A model generated the notes under the pieces. That model was given only the letters and a program-made list of their open reading frames with translations. It ran no database searches and was not told the origin of the DNA. Made by a program: the position numbers and the translations under genes. Source: RBG-16-49-21 sp040768125 (lineage in GTDB: Bacteria > Spirochaetota > UBA4802 > UBA5550). From it: 64,000 nt of DNA. Positions 25,821-35,461 of the stretch are shown here, in pieces. Every line of letters begins with the position of its first letter. The first letter of the stretch is position 1. Location: NCBI GenBank assembly GCA_040768125.1, contig JAXGNG010000001.1:124001-188000 (forward strand), read 5' to 3'.

Positions 25821-27098
25821 ATGGAACCGTATAACATAGACTGGGCGCTGGTGATTTCAATGGCCGTGCTTGCGATAGCCGCTATACTGATTTATCTTAA
25901 GGTGAACCTGAAAATTTGTGAACCGAATGAAATATTGATATTTTCAGGTAAAAAGAGAAAGCTGAAAACAGGCGAAAAGGTGGGGTACCGTGTTATCCGC
26001 GGGGGCGTGGGGCTCAGGACGCCGATCGTGGAGAGGGTATCGCGCCTTTCCCTCTCCACGATATCAATAGGAATTGAGATCGAAGACGCGTTGAGCAACG
26101 GGATGATACCCCTTTCCCTCGCGGCGATTGCCCATGTCAAAATTGCCTCGCGCGAAGGCAACGGCCTTGAAAATGCAGTGGAGCGTCTTCTGGGAAAACC
26201 GGCAATGGAGATCGAGCACATCGCGAAATCAACGATTGAGGGTATTCTCCGGGGGGTCCTCGCGACCTACACGCCGGAGGAGGCGAACTACAGGCGTATA
26301 GATTTTGAGTCCACGGTACATGAAAAGGCGAGGGAAGAACTGAAGAAGCTCGGGTTCGACCTTGATTCGATCAAGATCGAGGAGCTGAAGGATTCCCAGG
26401 GATATCTCGAAGCCGTGGGAAGGCAGCGAAACGCCATGGTTCAGCGCGATGCGAGGATCAAGGAAGCGGAATCGGAAGCAGAGGCAAAAATTGTTGAAGC
26501 CACCTCCCGGAAAAAGGCGGCGGATATGGAGTTCCAGGCCAGGATAGCGATCGAGGAATTTGAATCAAGTTTCAGGGACCGCAGGGCGGAGTTGAACGAA
26601 AAGACCTACAAGATGGAAGCGATGGCGGAATGGTCTCGAAAGATTGAGGACCTGAGACAGCAGGATACCCTGGAGGAAATCAGGAACAGCGTCAATACAA
26701 AGAAGTACAAGGCCGAGGTGATCGTACCCGCTGAGGCGGAAAGGGCGGCGAGTGAGCTCCAGGCGATCGGCAAGGCGTCGTACCTGAAGGAACAGGGGAT
26801 GGCGATGGCCGATGCGGTTAAGAAAATGCGCGCCGAGTGGGAAAATGGCGGGAGCAAGGAGCTCTTCATGTTGCACATACTGCCAAACATCGTGGATAGC
26901 GTGTCCAGGGTAATAGGGGACAATCTTAAAGTGGACAAGCTTGTGGTCATGGGCAACGGCGGAATCCCGAGCCACGTGGGAGACGTTACCTCCAGCGTTG
27001 TGACGTTTCTCGAGCAAATCAAGTCAGCCACAGGCGTTGATTTGACAAAGATTGTTAGGGACCAGAAGTCTCTTCCGATAGGCAAGGAACTGGAGTAG
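25821..27098 (+). CDS. Flotillin/SPFH-like membrane scaffold protein
   Basis: A 425-residue flotillin-like protein. Residues about 10-27 form one membrane segment. An SPFH-type domain follows (CEPNEILIFSGKKRK, RIVRGGV-like strand, then LSTISIGIEIEDAL). Residues about 190-310 form an Ala/Glu/Lys-rich coiled coil of flotillin style. A C-terminal domain includes ILPNIVDSVSRVIGDNLKVDKLVVMGNG. Flotillins organise membrane patches and scaffold proteins. GGAGGAG precedes the ATG. Its place between P-II and glnA-amt suggests it organises ammonium uptake and assimilation; this is inference. Confidence 0.82.
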   Translation: MEPYNIDWALVISMAVLAIAAILIYLKVNLKICEPNEILIFSGKKRKLKTGEKVGYRVIRGGVGLRTPIVERVSRLSLSTISIGIEIEDALSNGMIPLSLAAIAHVKIASREGNGLENAVERLLGKPAMEIEHIAKSTIEGILRGVLATYTPEEANYRRIDFESTVHEKAREELKKLGFDLDSIKIEELKDSQGYLEAVGRQRNAMVQRDARIKEAESEAEAKIVEATSRKKAADMEFQARIAIEEFESSFRDRRAELNEKTYKMEAMAEWSRKIEDLRQQDTLEEIRNSVNTKKYKAEVIVPAEAERAASELQAIGKASYLKEQGMAMADAVKKMRAEWENGGSKELFMLHILPNIVDSVSRVIGDNLKVDKLVVMGNGGIPSHVGDVTSSVVTFLEQIKSATGVDLTKIVRDQKSLPIGKELE

Positions 27099-27108
27099 GA
27101 GGACGGTC

Positions 27109-28572
27109 ATGGAAGCCGTGTTCGATGAGATATACACGATTAACGGGAACAGCGAGTACACCTCAATAAGCGAGATACTCCGCATTATAAAGGAGAAACA
27201 CATCGAGTTTCTTGACCTGAAGTTCGCTGATCCTTTCGGCCGCCTTCATCACTATACCATCACGGCGGACCGGGCAGATGAGGAGCTCTTCTCCGTGGGC
27301 ACGGGCTTTGATGGGTCGTCAATTCGCGGGTTTCAGCATATCCATGAAAGCGACATGTTGATGCGTCCCGATCCGAGCACGGGGTTCATGGATCCATTTT
27401 TCGATCATCGCACTCTCAGTTTCATGTGCGATATCATTGATCCCGTGGGAAGGTCCCGTTACGCGAAGGACCCGAGATATATCGCCCAGAAATCCGTGGA
27501 ATACCTGAAGTCAACAGGAGTCGCCGACACGGTCTACATCGGGCCGGAGCCGGAATTTTTTATCTTCGACAAGGTTCGCTACGAACAGACGAATAACCGC
27601 GGCTTTTACGAGGTGGACTCGGATGAGGCATCATGGAACTCAGGCAAGGAAGACGATAACCTGGGGTATAAAATTCCACTGAAGCAGGGGTACTTCCCCA
27701 CTTCGCCGCATGATCAGCTCCACAACCTGAGAAGCAAAATGGTCGAGGTGCTGAGAAGCTGCGGGATCCCCGTGGACCTGCACCATCATGAAGTTGCCAC
27801 GGCGGGTCAGACAGAGATAGGGCTCAAGGTGGCAGACCTGGTAAAACAGGCGGACACACTCGTCAATTTCAAATACATCATCAAGAACGTGGCGCATCGT
27901 TACAAGAAAACGGTCACGTTCATGCCGAAGCCCATCTTCATGGATAACGGATCGGGCATGCACATACACGTGAGCCTCTGGCGGGAGGGAAGGAATGCAT
28001 TTTATGATTTCGGGAAGTATGCTGATCTCTCTGACTATGCGCGATACTTCATCGGCGGACTCTTCGCGCATATCGAGGCGGTTCTCGCTTTTTCCGCTCC
28101 GATCACCAACTCATACAGGAGGCTGGTGCCGGGATATGAGGCACCGATAAACCTGGTATATTCCGCAAGGAATAGGTCGGCTGCGGTAAGGATCCCGATG
28201 TACAGTGAAAGTGAAAAAGCCAAGCGAATCGAGTTTCGGTGCCCCGATCCGTCCTGCAATCCCTACCTTGCCTTCGCGGCGATAGTGATGGCGGGAATCG
28301 ACGGTATTGAAAGGCGTATCGACCCGCCGGATCCGATCGATAAGGACATATACGAGCTTTCGGATGAGGCGAAAGCCAAGATCCGCTCGACACCGGGCAG
28401 CCTTAACGAAGCCATAGACGGGCTTGAGCGAGACCATGACTTTCTACTGAAGGGAGGGGTCTTTTCAGGTGACTTGATCCGGAGCTACATCGATCTGAAA
28501 CGGCGCAATGAAATTGACCAGGTTGCCCTTCGGCCTCATCCCTGGGAATACTCTCTCTACTATGAGATATAA
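27109..28572 (+). CDS. glnA: Glutamine synthetase, type I
   Basis: A 487-residue GSI, which makes glutamine from glutamate, ammonia and ATP. Seen: the N-terminal beta-grasp with the FDGSSIRGF segment, the catalytic GPEPEFFIFD region, HHHEVATAGQTEIG, the NGSGMHIHVSLW ATP-binding motif, and RCPDPSCNPYLAFAA. The C-terminus keeps a tyrosine in DKDIYEL at the usual adenylylation position. The start ATG lies after AGGAGG, ten bases past the flotillin gene. Whether an adenylyltransferase exists cannot be told here. Confidence 0.96.
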   Translation: MEAVFDEIYTINGNSEYTSISEILRIIKEKHIEFLDLKFADPFGRLHHYTITADRADEELFSVGTGFDGSSIRGFQHIHESDMLMRPDPSTGFMDPFFDHRTLSFMCDIIDPVGRSRYAKDPRYIAQKSVEYLKSTGVADTVYIGPEPEFFIFDKVRYEQTNNRGFYEVDSDEASWNSGKEDDNLGYKIPLKQGYFPTSPHDQLHNLRSKMVEVLRSCGIPVDLHHHEVATAGQTEIGLKVADLVKQADTLVNFKYIIKNVAHRYKKTVTFMPKPIFMDNGSGMHIHVSLWREGRNAFYDFGKYADLSDYARYFIGGLFAHIEAVLAFSAPITNSYRRLVPGYEAPINLVYSARNRSAAVRIPMYSESEKAKRIEFRCPDPSCNPYLAFAAIVMAGIDGIERRIDPPDPIDKDIYELSDEAKAKIRSTPGSLNEAIDGLERDHDFLLKGGVFSGDLIRSYIDLKRRNEIDQVALRPHPWEYSLYYEI

Positions 28573-28583
28573 GGAGATAGGCG

Positions 28584-30026
28584 ATGAATCTAAATAACAT
28601 AATTAGGTTGATGCTGATAATGATTGCGTTGACCGCTTCATCGGCGTTCGCCGCGGACGCGGTCGTGGCGGCTGCAGCGGAAACGACGGGAACCACCATG
28701 GAGAGTCTCTCCGTCATGCTTCAGAACAGCCAGGTGGCGGCTGATACGATTTGGGTCCTCCTCGCGGCATTTCTGGTGTTTCTCATGCATCTCGGGTTCG
28801 GCATGGTGGAATCGGGACTTCAGCCCGCTAAGAACTCGGTGAACGTATCGGCGAAAAATTTCATCGTCCTCGCCATTTCCTCCATCGCGTTCTGGTTCAT
28901 GGGATGGGGACTCATGTTCGGCGACGGCAACGGGTTCATGGGATACACGGGCGTCTGGATGCTGGGAGGGGCGGATAACAGCCCCGCAACCGGTGAGGCG
29001 TATATGGGCGTGTATTCTGCCATGAACTGGACGGGAGTGCCGCTCTTTGCGAAGTTCTTTTTCCAGATGGTCTTCTGCGCCACCGCCGCGACGATAGTAT
29101 CCGGCGCCGTGGGGGGAAGGATCAAGTTCATATCGTTCATAATTTTTTCATTTATCCTTACCGGGGTCATATATCCGATCGCGGGTCACTGGATCTGGGG
29201 AGGAGGATGGCTCGCGGAGCGGGGATTCTGGGATTTCGCGGGATCGACAGTGGTGCATTCCATCGGGGGGTGGGCTGCCCTTGCCGGAGTACTTGTCCTT
29301 GGCCCACGCCTGGGTAAGTACAACGAGGATGGCAGCGCGAATCCGATACCAGGCCACAGCATGACCCTCGCAACCCTCGGAGTGTTCGTGCTCTGGTTTG
29401 GATGGTTCGGCTTCAATCCCGGTTCGACCATGGCGGCAAACGTGGACGACATCGGGAGAATCGCGGTTACCACAACAATGGCGGCAGCGGCCGGTGCCAT
29501 CACGGCGACGATTTCTGCCTGGATTGCCATGGGGAAGCCCGACCTTTCCATGATGCTTAACGGCGCCCTTGCCGGCCTTGTCGCCGTTACGGCACCCTGC
29601 GCCTGGGTGACACCCGGGGCGTCGTTGATTATCGGCGGAATCGGCGGCGTTCTTGTGGTGCTTTTCGTCATCTTTTTTGACCGTTGGGGGATTGACGATC
29701 CCGTGGGGGCCCTTTCAGTTCACCTGATTAACGGCATATGGGGCACCCTGGCAGTTGGGCTCTTCGCGGCGGCACCATACGCGGGGGGCGATGGTCAGCC
29801 TCCCCTGGGACTTTTCTACGGAGGGGGTATCGGTTCCTTTGCCAACCAGCTCGTGGGGACGGTGGCTGTGGGCGCATTTGTATTTATCGTCAGCTGGATC
29901 ATCTGGATTATTGTCAATGCAACCATGGGAATTCGGGTTACGCGTGAAGAAGAATTACGAGGACTGGACATATCTGAGCACGGCATGGAGGGATACCCGG
30001 ATTTTGAGTCATACACCTTAAAATAG
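28584..30026 (+). CDS. amt: Ammonium transporter Amt
   Basis: A 480-residue ammonium channel of the Amt/MEP/Rh family. A cleavable-looking signal peptide ends near AFAAD, followed by about eleven membrane segments. The twin pore histidines are visible in VVHSIGGWAAL and SVHLINGIWGT. The C-terminal cytoplasmic tail carries GIRVTREEELRGLD, the type of region that meets P-II proteins. Placement behind a P-II gene is classic glnK-amtB linkage. A strong terminator follows. Confidence 0.95.
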   Translation: MNLNNIIRLMLIMIALTASSAFAADAVVAAAAETTGTTMESLSVMLQNSQVAADTIWVLLAAFLVFLMHLGFGMVESGLQPAKNSVNVSAKNFIVLAISSIAFWFMGWGLMFGDGNGFMGYTGVWMLGGADNSPATGEAYMGVYSAMNWTGVPLFAKFFFQMVFCATAATIVSGAVGGRIKFISFIIFSFILTGVIYPIAGHWIWGGGWLAERGFWDFAGSTVVHSIGGWAALAGVLVLGPRLGKYNEDGSANPIPGHSMTLATLGVFVLWFGWFGFNPGSTMAANVDDIGRIAVTTTMAAAAGAITATISAWIAMGKPDLSMMLNGALAGLVAVTAPCAWVTPGASLIIGGIGGVLVVLFVIFFDRWGIDDPVGALSVHLINGIWGTLAVGLFAAAPYAGGDGQPPLGLFYGGGIGSFANQLVGTVAVGAFVFIVSWIIWIIVNATMGIRVTREEELRGLDISEHGMEGYPDFESYTLK

Positions 30027-30055
30027 TGCACATCGCGGGGATTTGAAAGTGCCGG

Positions 30056-30098
30056 GAGTATGGTCCATGATACAGGAAAGGGCCATACTCTTTTTTTA
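30056..30098 (+). terminator. Terminator of the P-II/flotillin/glnA/amt operon
   Basis: GAGTATGGTCC (30056-30066) pairs with GGGCCATACTC (30080-30090), with one mismatch or wobble, and is followed by seven T residues. It closes the operon 30 bases after amt. Confidence 0.9.
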
Positions 30099-30200
30099 CT
30101 AGACGATTTTTTAATATCCATGCCCATAAACCTTGCATAAAATTGTACTTTACCCTCACCTTTGGTCTGTAATAGTGTGGTGTGCCTCAGGCAGACGGAA

Positions 30201-32105
30201 ATGAAATTGAAGAGAATTCTCAGGCTTTTACCACCCATTCCCCTCGGGTATACCGTTACCATCTATTTTGTGTTTTTCGGTATTTTCATTGGATATCTTT
30301 CTTTCCTGATTATCACAATTAGTGCGGCACGTTCAAATACTGAAATGGCGTACAGGACGATCATTCCAATCATTAAGGAAATAACGGGAACAAAAGGAGA
30401 GGATTTCATAACTGATCTTGTCAATACGAAAAACCAGGAATTTATCAGGCTCAATAATGCGATACAAAGATCGACTTCAACATTTGGAAAAATCGCGTAT
30501 TCGATTTATTTTCACGAGAAAGGTGATGTGGATTGGAAAAAGCTCTATCTTGATAAGGATGAAATATTCAGGGAAGAGGGGGCGAGTGAAAGCGAGAAGC
30601 TTTTACTGGATAAAGCCCGCGCGAGAAGGTTTCATCATTCATATAGGATATTCTTCGACAAAAGCGACCGCGTGGCGCTCTACATGCTGCTTCCGCTGAA
30701 AAATGCCAGGAATACATATGTACTTTCCATTGAAATTGATAGAGAAGGATTGCTGCTTTTCATTCAAAAGAATGTAAATCGATTTCTGGTGTTCGGCGGG
30801 ATGCTGCTTGTTGTGTCAGTGATACTGGGCCAGCTTTTCTCGCACAGGATCGCGGGGCCGATACAGAAACTGTCGGCTGCCGCTCAGGCACGATCAGGCG
30901 GGAATCGTGAACAGGACTTTGTCCTCAGCAGACGCGATGAAATTGGCGTGCTGGCGGATTCACTAAATGTCATGACGCGTGAGATCGACCGACATCTTCA
31001 AGAAGTGGATCGCCGGATGAAGACCATGGAAACCATGAACCAGATAGACAAAGTGGTTCTGTCTTCGATTTCACGTTCGGATCTCATGGAAAGAATTATC
31101 ACGCTTGTTTCGTCGCTTTTCGGAAGTGGATTCACGGCCCTTCTTCTTCTTGATTCCGAACGCAACGGTTTTGAACTTCTTTCAAGCCATGGTACCGCAA
31201 ATGAAGGAATATTAACCGGGGGACCTCTTATCTCGGGAGATGCCATTGGCAGTGGAAGGATCGCGGACCTGAGAAGCCATTTACAGATAGATCCCGGTGA
31301 AACAAGCCAGGGAATCCTCCCGTTTTTTGAGTCGCTTTCTGGTTCCAGGGGATGCGGTTGGGTGAATATCCCGGTCGTTATTTCAGATACCTATATCGGA
31401 TCCCTCGTTCTCTCGAGGAGCGGCAGGCGGGCTTCCTTTTCAGAAGAAGAAGTGGAATCAGCGAAGATGCTTGGCGACCAGGTCGGGATAGCCCTGCAGA
31501 GTCTCAGGGCATTCGAGGAAAAAGAACGCCTTCTCCTCGGAATCCTTCTCGCCCTCACACGTACGATAGACGCCAAGTCAAAATGGACAGCGGGGCACAG
31601 CGAACGGGTGGCAATGTACTCGGAAAGGATCGGTGTTCGTCTTGGGCTGAACGAAGAGGAAATGCGAACCCTTTCATTTTCAGCTATTCTTCATGATATC
31701 GGAAAAATCGGCATATCGGAGCGCATCCTTGACAAGCCGGGGAAGCTCTCCGATGAAGAGTATACGATCATAAAAGAGCATCCGGCAACGGGAGCGCGCA
31801 TCATTTCTGATATACCGTCATATGAGTCGATTCTTCCTGGAATCCTATATCATCACGAACACTGGGACGGAAGCGGTTATCCCGATGGTCTGGAAGGTGA
31901 GGAAATCCCCCTTACCAGCAGGATCATTACCGTTGCGGATGTCTTTGATGCGATTACCGCGGATCGGCCGTACAGGAATGGATTGATGGGAAATGAGGCG
32001 TTGGATTTCATGAAACGGCAGAAGGGAGCGCTCCTGGACTCTAATATTGTACGGGTGTTTCTGGAGATTATACAAGAAGAGGAACTAATACAATGCCGGC
32101 GATGA
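30201..32105 (+). CDS. HAMP-GAF-HD-GYP sensor phosphodiesterase
   Basis: A 634-residue membrane sensor. A transmembrane segment at about 16-40 and a second at about 190-215 flank a periplasmic sensor region. A HAMP domain, a GAF-like domain and a C-terminal HD-GYP domain follow. HD-GYP residues are present: LHDIGKIGI, HPATGARI, HHEHWDGSGYPDGL and ADVFDAI. The family hydrolyses cyclic di-GMP. ATG at 30201 was chosen over a TTG at 30162. Its end overlaps the uvrB start by 13 bases. It has its own start region after the amt terminator. Confidence 0.9.
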   Translation: MKLKRILRLLPPIPLGYTVTIYFVFFGIFIGYLSFLIITISAARSNTEMAYRTIIPIIKEITGTKGEDFITDLVNTKNQEFIRLNNAIQRSTSTFGKIAYSIYFHEKGDVDWKKLYLDKDEIFREEGASESEKLLLDKARARRFHHSYRIFFDKSDRVALYMLLPLKNARNTYVLSIEIDREGLLLFIQKNVNRFLVFGGMLLVVSVILGQLFSHRIAGPIQKLSAAAQARSGGNREQDFVLSRRDEIGVLADSLNVMTREIDRHLQEVDRRMKTMETMNQIDKVVLSSISRSDLMERIITLVSSLFGSGFTALLLLDSERNGFELLSSHGTANEGILTGGPLISGDAIGSGRIADLRSHLQIDPGETSQGILPFFESLSGSRGCGWVNIPVVISDTYIGSLVLSRSGRRASFSEEEVESAKMLGDQVGIALQSLRAFEEKERLLLGILLALTRTIDAKSKWTAGHSERVAMYSERIGVRLGLNEEEMRTLSFSAILHDIGKIGISERILDKPGKLSDEEYTIIKEHPATGARIISDIPSYESILPGILYHHEHWDGSGYPDGLEGEEIPLTSRIITVADVFDAITADRPYRNGLMGNEALDFMKRQKGALLDSNIVRVFLEIIQEEELIQCRR

Positions 32106-34099
32106 AGGTGGTGTCAAGATTCAGGCCCTCCGGCGATCAGGAAGGAGCGATAAAGGGGCTAGTCGAGGGTGTGCGAAGCGGAGATAAATATCAGACTCTC
32201 CTCGGCGTTACCGGTTCGGGAAAGACCTACACCATGGCAAAGGTCATCGAGGCAGTTAACAAGCCGGCACTGGTTCTCACACATAATAAAACACTGGCCG
32301 CCCAGCTATACAGGGAATTCTCGGAATTCTTCCCGGAAAACGCCGTGGAGTATTTCGTATCGTACTATGATTATTATCAGCCGGAAGCGTATGTTGTTTC
32401 ATCTGATCTCTATATCGAAAAGGACGCCTCGATAAACGATGAAATTGACCGGCTCAGGCTCAAGGCCACGTCGTCGATACTGGAACGAAATGATGTAATC
32501 GTGGTTTCATCTGTTTCATGTATTTACGGACTGGGAACGCCGGATGATTTTGAACGGTCCCATGTCAGGCTTCGTGTCGGTGATTCCCTTGATCGAGATG
32601 ATCTGCTGCGACGCCTTGTTGCAATCCATTACGAGCGGACCGATACTTCATTCACGAGGGGGACTTTCAGGGCGCGTGGTGACACGGTAGATATATATCC
32701 CGCTTATCTTCAGAGAGAAGCATTCAGGGTTGATTTCTTCGGTGATCGCGTGGAAGCGATATCGATGATTAATCCCGTTTCCGGCACCCCTGCGGGAGTC
32801 CAAAAAAGCTGCTATATATATCCCGCTAAGCATTTTGTTTCATCAATGGATGAAATGAAGAAAACAATAAGCCTCATCGAGGAGGAGCTTGAAGATCGTC
32901 TTCATGCACTGCGTTCCCAGAACAAGCTTGTCGAAGCGCAGCGCCTTGAGTCGCGAACGCGATACGATATGGAAATGCTTTCAGAGATGGGATACTGTAA
33001 CGGTATCGAGAATTATTCACGCATTATTTCCCGACGAAAAAAGGGAGAAAGGCCAGCCTGCCTCCTGGATTATTTCAAGGGCAAGTACCTGATGCTCATT
33101 GATGAGTCGCACGTGACGATTCCCCAGGTAAGGGGAATGTATGAAGGCGACAGGGCGAGAAAGGAAAACCTTGTCGAGTATGGTTTCCGTCTTCCGTCTG
33201 CACTTGACAATAGACCGCTTTACTTCGAGGAATTTGAGAGGATGATCGACCAGGGAATTTTTGTTTCAGCCACGCCCGCCGAGTATGAAATGAAAAAAAG
33301 TTCCCGCGTAGTGGAGCAGGTTATCAGGCCCACTGGCCTTCTGGATCCGCATGTGGAAGTACGCCCGGCTGAGCATCAGGTCGATGACCTGATCGGGGAG
33401 ATACACAAGAGGGCCGCGGCGAATGAAAGAGTGCTGGTTACGACCCTGACAAAAAAAATGGCCGAAGATCTTGCCGACTATTTCGATGAAGTGGGAATCC
33501 GCGCCCGCTATCTCCATTCCGAGATCAATACGATAGAAAGGGTTGAAATAATCAGGGATTTGAGGCGGGGAGACTTTGACTGTCTCATCGGCATCAACCT
33601 TCTGAGGGAAGGGCTTGACCTTCCCGAGGTATCACTGGTGGCGATTCTTGATGCGGACAAGGAAGGGTTCCTGCGATCGACACGGTCACTCATCCAGACG
33701 GCGGGACGTGCGGCGAGAAACATCAACGGGATGGTCATTTTATACGCGGAAACAATGACCGAGTCAATAAAGAATACTCTTGATGAGACCAATCGACGCA
33801 GGAATATTCAAAGACGATACAATGAGGAGCATAATATCAGTCCGAAATCAATAAGCAAGGAGATCATGGACCTGATCGAACGCGAGTACCATGATGACAG
33901 TCGCTATGCCGGGATAGTGGCCGAATATGGCGCTGCGTATCGGACAAACAATGTTGCGAAGCTTGTTGAAACACGTGACCAGCTCCGGGTGGAAATGCTG
34001 AAGGCAGCCGAGGAGATGGAGTTTGAAAAGGCGGCGGTTCTCCGCGACCAGATGCGCGATATCGAGCAGAAAATCACCCTTTTAAAAAAGGCGAGGTAG
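32093..34099 (+). CDS. uvrB: Excinuclease ABC subunit B
   Basis: A 668-residue UvrB, the central helicase-like subunit of nucleotide excision repair. Seen: Walker A GVTGSGKT near residue 42, the beta-hairpin segment YYDYYQPEAYV, the DESHVTIPQ motif, the motif NLLREGLDLPEVSLVAI, QTAGRAARN, and the C-terminal UvrC-binding segment EEMEFEKAAVLRDQ. The ATG at 32093 has GAGGA upstream and overlaps the HD-GYP gene; ATG 32102 is a possible alternative. Complete and typical. Confidence 0.96.
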   Translation: MPAMKVVSRFRPSGDQEGAIKGLVEGVRSGDKYQTLLGVTGSGKTYTMAKVIEAVNKPALVLTHNKTLAAQLYREFSEFFPENAVEYFVSYYDYYQPEAYVVSSDLYIEKDASINDEIDRLRLKATSSILERNDVIVVSSVSCIYGLGTPDDFERSHVRLRVGDSLDRDDLLRRLVAIHYERTDTSFTRGTFRARGDTVDIYPAYLQREAFRVDFFGDRVEAISMINPVSGTPAGVQKSCYIYPAKHFVSSMDEMKKTISLIEEELEDRLHALRSQNKLVEAQRLESRTRYDMEMLSEMGYCNGIENYSRIISRRKKGERPACLLDYFKGKYLMLIDESHVTIPQVRGMYEGDRARKENLVEYGFRLPSALDNRPLYFEEFERMIDQGIFVSATPAEYEMKKSSRVVEQVIRPTGLLDPHVEVRPAEHQVDDLIGEIHKRAAANERVLVTTLTKKMAEDLADYFDEVGIRARYLHSEINTIERVEIIRDLRRGDFDCLIGINLLREGLDLPEVSLVAILDADKEGFLRSTRSLIQTAGRAARNINGMVILYAETMTESIKNTLDETNRRRNIQRRYNEEHNISPKSISKEIMDLIEREYHDDSRYAGIVAEYGAAYRTNNVAKLVETRDQLRVEMLKAAEEMEFEKAAVLRDQMRDIEQKITLLKKAR

Positions 34100-34211
34100 A
34101 GAATTTTTCGCCCGGAGGTGTTTTTCGTTATTACAATAACAACTAATTGAGACAATGTATGGTCAACTGGCCGAATGTACAAATTATGCCAATAATGGAG
34201 AAGAAAATCAT

Positions 34212-35057
34212 ATGAGCCTGAATATAGCGAAAAGAGACGTTGAATCGTTGATACGCATGGCACTGGATGAGGATATCAATGGGGGTGACATTACATCAGA
34301 GGCCATTTTTTCAGGACACGAATCATCGTCGGCTTCGATTATATCAAAAGGGCGTGGCATCGCGTGTGGCGCGGAGATAGTAGTGTTTGTGTATGAAGTT
34401 CTAGACCCTGGTGTAAAAGTAACTTCACTCGTAAAAGACGGGATGAAAATCGGACCCGGCGAGGAGGTGTTGCGGCTTGAAGGACCGACAAGAAGTATCC
34501 TTTCCGGGGAGCGAACGGCATTGAATTTCATTCAGCGCATGAGCGGAATTTCCACGAAAACCGCCGAGCTATGCGCGCTCCTCGAGGGAACCGGAATCAC
34601 GCTCCTGGACACCAGGAAGACCATGCCGGGAATGCGAAAGCTCGATAAGTATGCTGTAAAAACAGGAGGCGGCGTTAATCACAGGATGGGGTTGTATGAT
34701 ATGGTCATGATAAAGGATAATCACATCAAGGTCGCCGGTAGCATCAAAAAGGCTGTCATGATGGTAAGGGAAAAATACGGGACACGTTATACCGTGGAAG
34801 TGGAGGCTTCCACTATTGATGAGGTAGAAGAAGCCGCGGCATGCGGGGTGGATATTATCATGCTGGATAACATGACGAACTCAATGATGCGTGATTCGGC
34901 TGAAACGATACGCAAGAGAGCGAGAATTGAAGTGTCAGGCTCCATCAACAAGGACAGGATTGAAAAAATCAGAAACCTTCCCGTTGATTTTATTTCGATG
35001 GGCGCATTAACGCATTCGGTCACGGCATTCGACTTCTCAATGTCTTTTGCCTTCTGA
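34212..35057 (+). CDS. nadC: Nicotinate-nucleotide pyrophosphorylase
   Basis: A 281-residue NadC, which makes nicotinate mononucleotide from quinolinate and PRPP in NAD synthesis. Seen: N-terminal ALDEDINGGDITS, the core LDTRKTMPGMRKLDKYAVKTGGGVNHRMGL, and the VEVEASTIDEVEEA and IMLDNM strands. ATG at 34212 follows GGAG and matches the family N-terminus; ATG 34155 would add 19 unlike residues. No nadA or nadB lies nearby. Identification is secure. Confidence 0.95.
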   Translation: MSLNIAKRDVESLIRMALDEDINGGDITSEAIFSGHESSSASIISKGRGIACGAEIVVFVYEVLDPGVKVTSLVKDGMKIGPGEEVLRLEGPTRSILSGERTALNFIQRMSGISTKTAELCALLEGTGITLLDTRKTMPGMRKLDKYAVKTGGGVNHRMGLYDMVMIKDNHIKVAGSIKKAVMMVREKYGTRYTVEVEASTIDEVEEAAACGVDIIMLDNMTNSMMRDSAETIRKRARIEVSGSINKDRIEKIRNLPVDFISMGALTHSVTAFDFSMSFAF

Positions 35058-35107
35058 CCGTTCGACCATGTATGACGGGGTATGCTCGATCGAGTAGGAA
35101 AGCCTGA

Positions 35108-35392
35108 TCAGTCGCGACGATCGGTTAGCTTGCGATGATGTTCACAGAGGCGGTAAAGTTTGCCCGTGCTGGGATTCTTTTTCGTGACTTTCGTTCCGCA
35201 CCTGATGCACAGTCCTTCCGCCCTTCGCTTGTTGTAGAGACGCATGTAACGCTCAGTACCGGAAGACTTGTATTTGCTTATCTGAATCCTGATACCACGA
35301 TAGAGATAATTCCCAATAGAGGCTTCGTCGCCTTTTTTCAACTTCCGGAAAATAACGTCAATGTCCCTGATTGTTACCTTCTTTGGATCCAT
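35108..35392 (-). CDS. Small Cys/His motif protein, unknown
   Basis: A 94-residue basic protein that I do not recognise. The C-terminal part holds CIRCGTKV and LCEHHRKL separated by about 13 residues, a probable zinc-binding C-x2-C...C-x2-H site, with a lysine- and arginine-rich body. It may bind nucleic acid or zinc. Its gene lies between nadC, on the opposite strand, and the LysM/M23 gene. The reading frame and composition look genuine. No function is claimed. Confidence 0.65.
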   Translation of the reverse strand: MDPKKVTIRDIDVIFRKLKKGDEASIGNYLYRGIRIQISKYKSSGTERYMRLYNKRRAEGLCIRCGTKVTKKNPSTGKLYRLCEHHRKLTDRRD

Positions 35393-35461
35393 AGTACCTA
35401 TCCAGATAGTAAGTGTTTACCTTGCGTTAGTCAATTAATTTCACAGGTAAAATCTTTTCAA

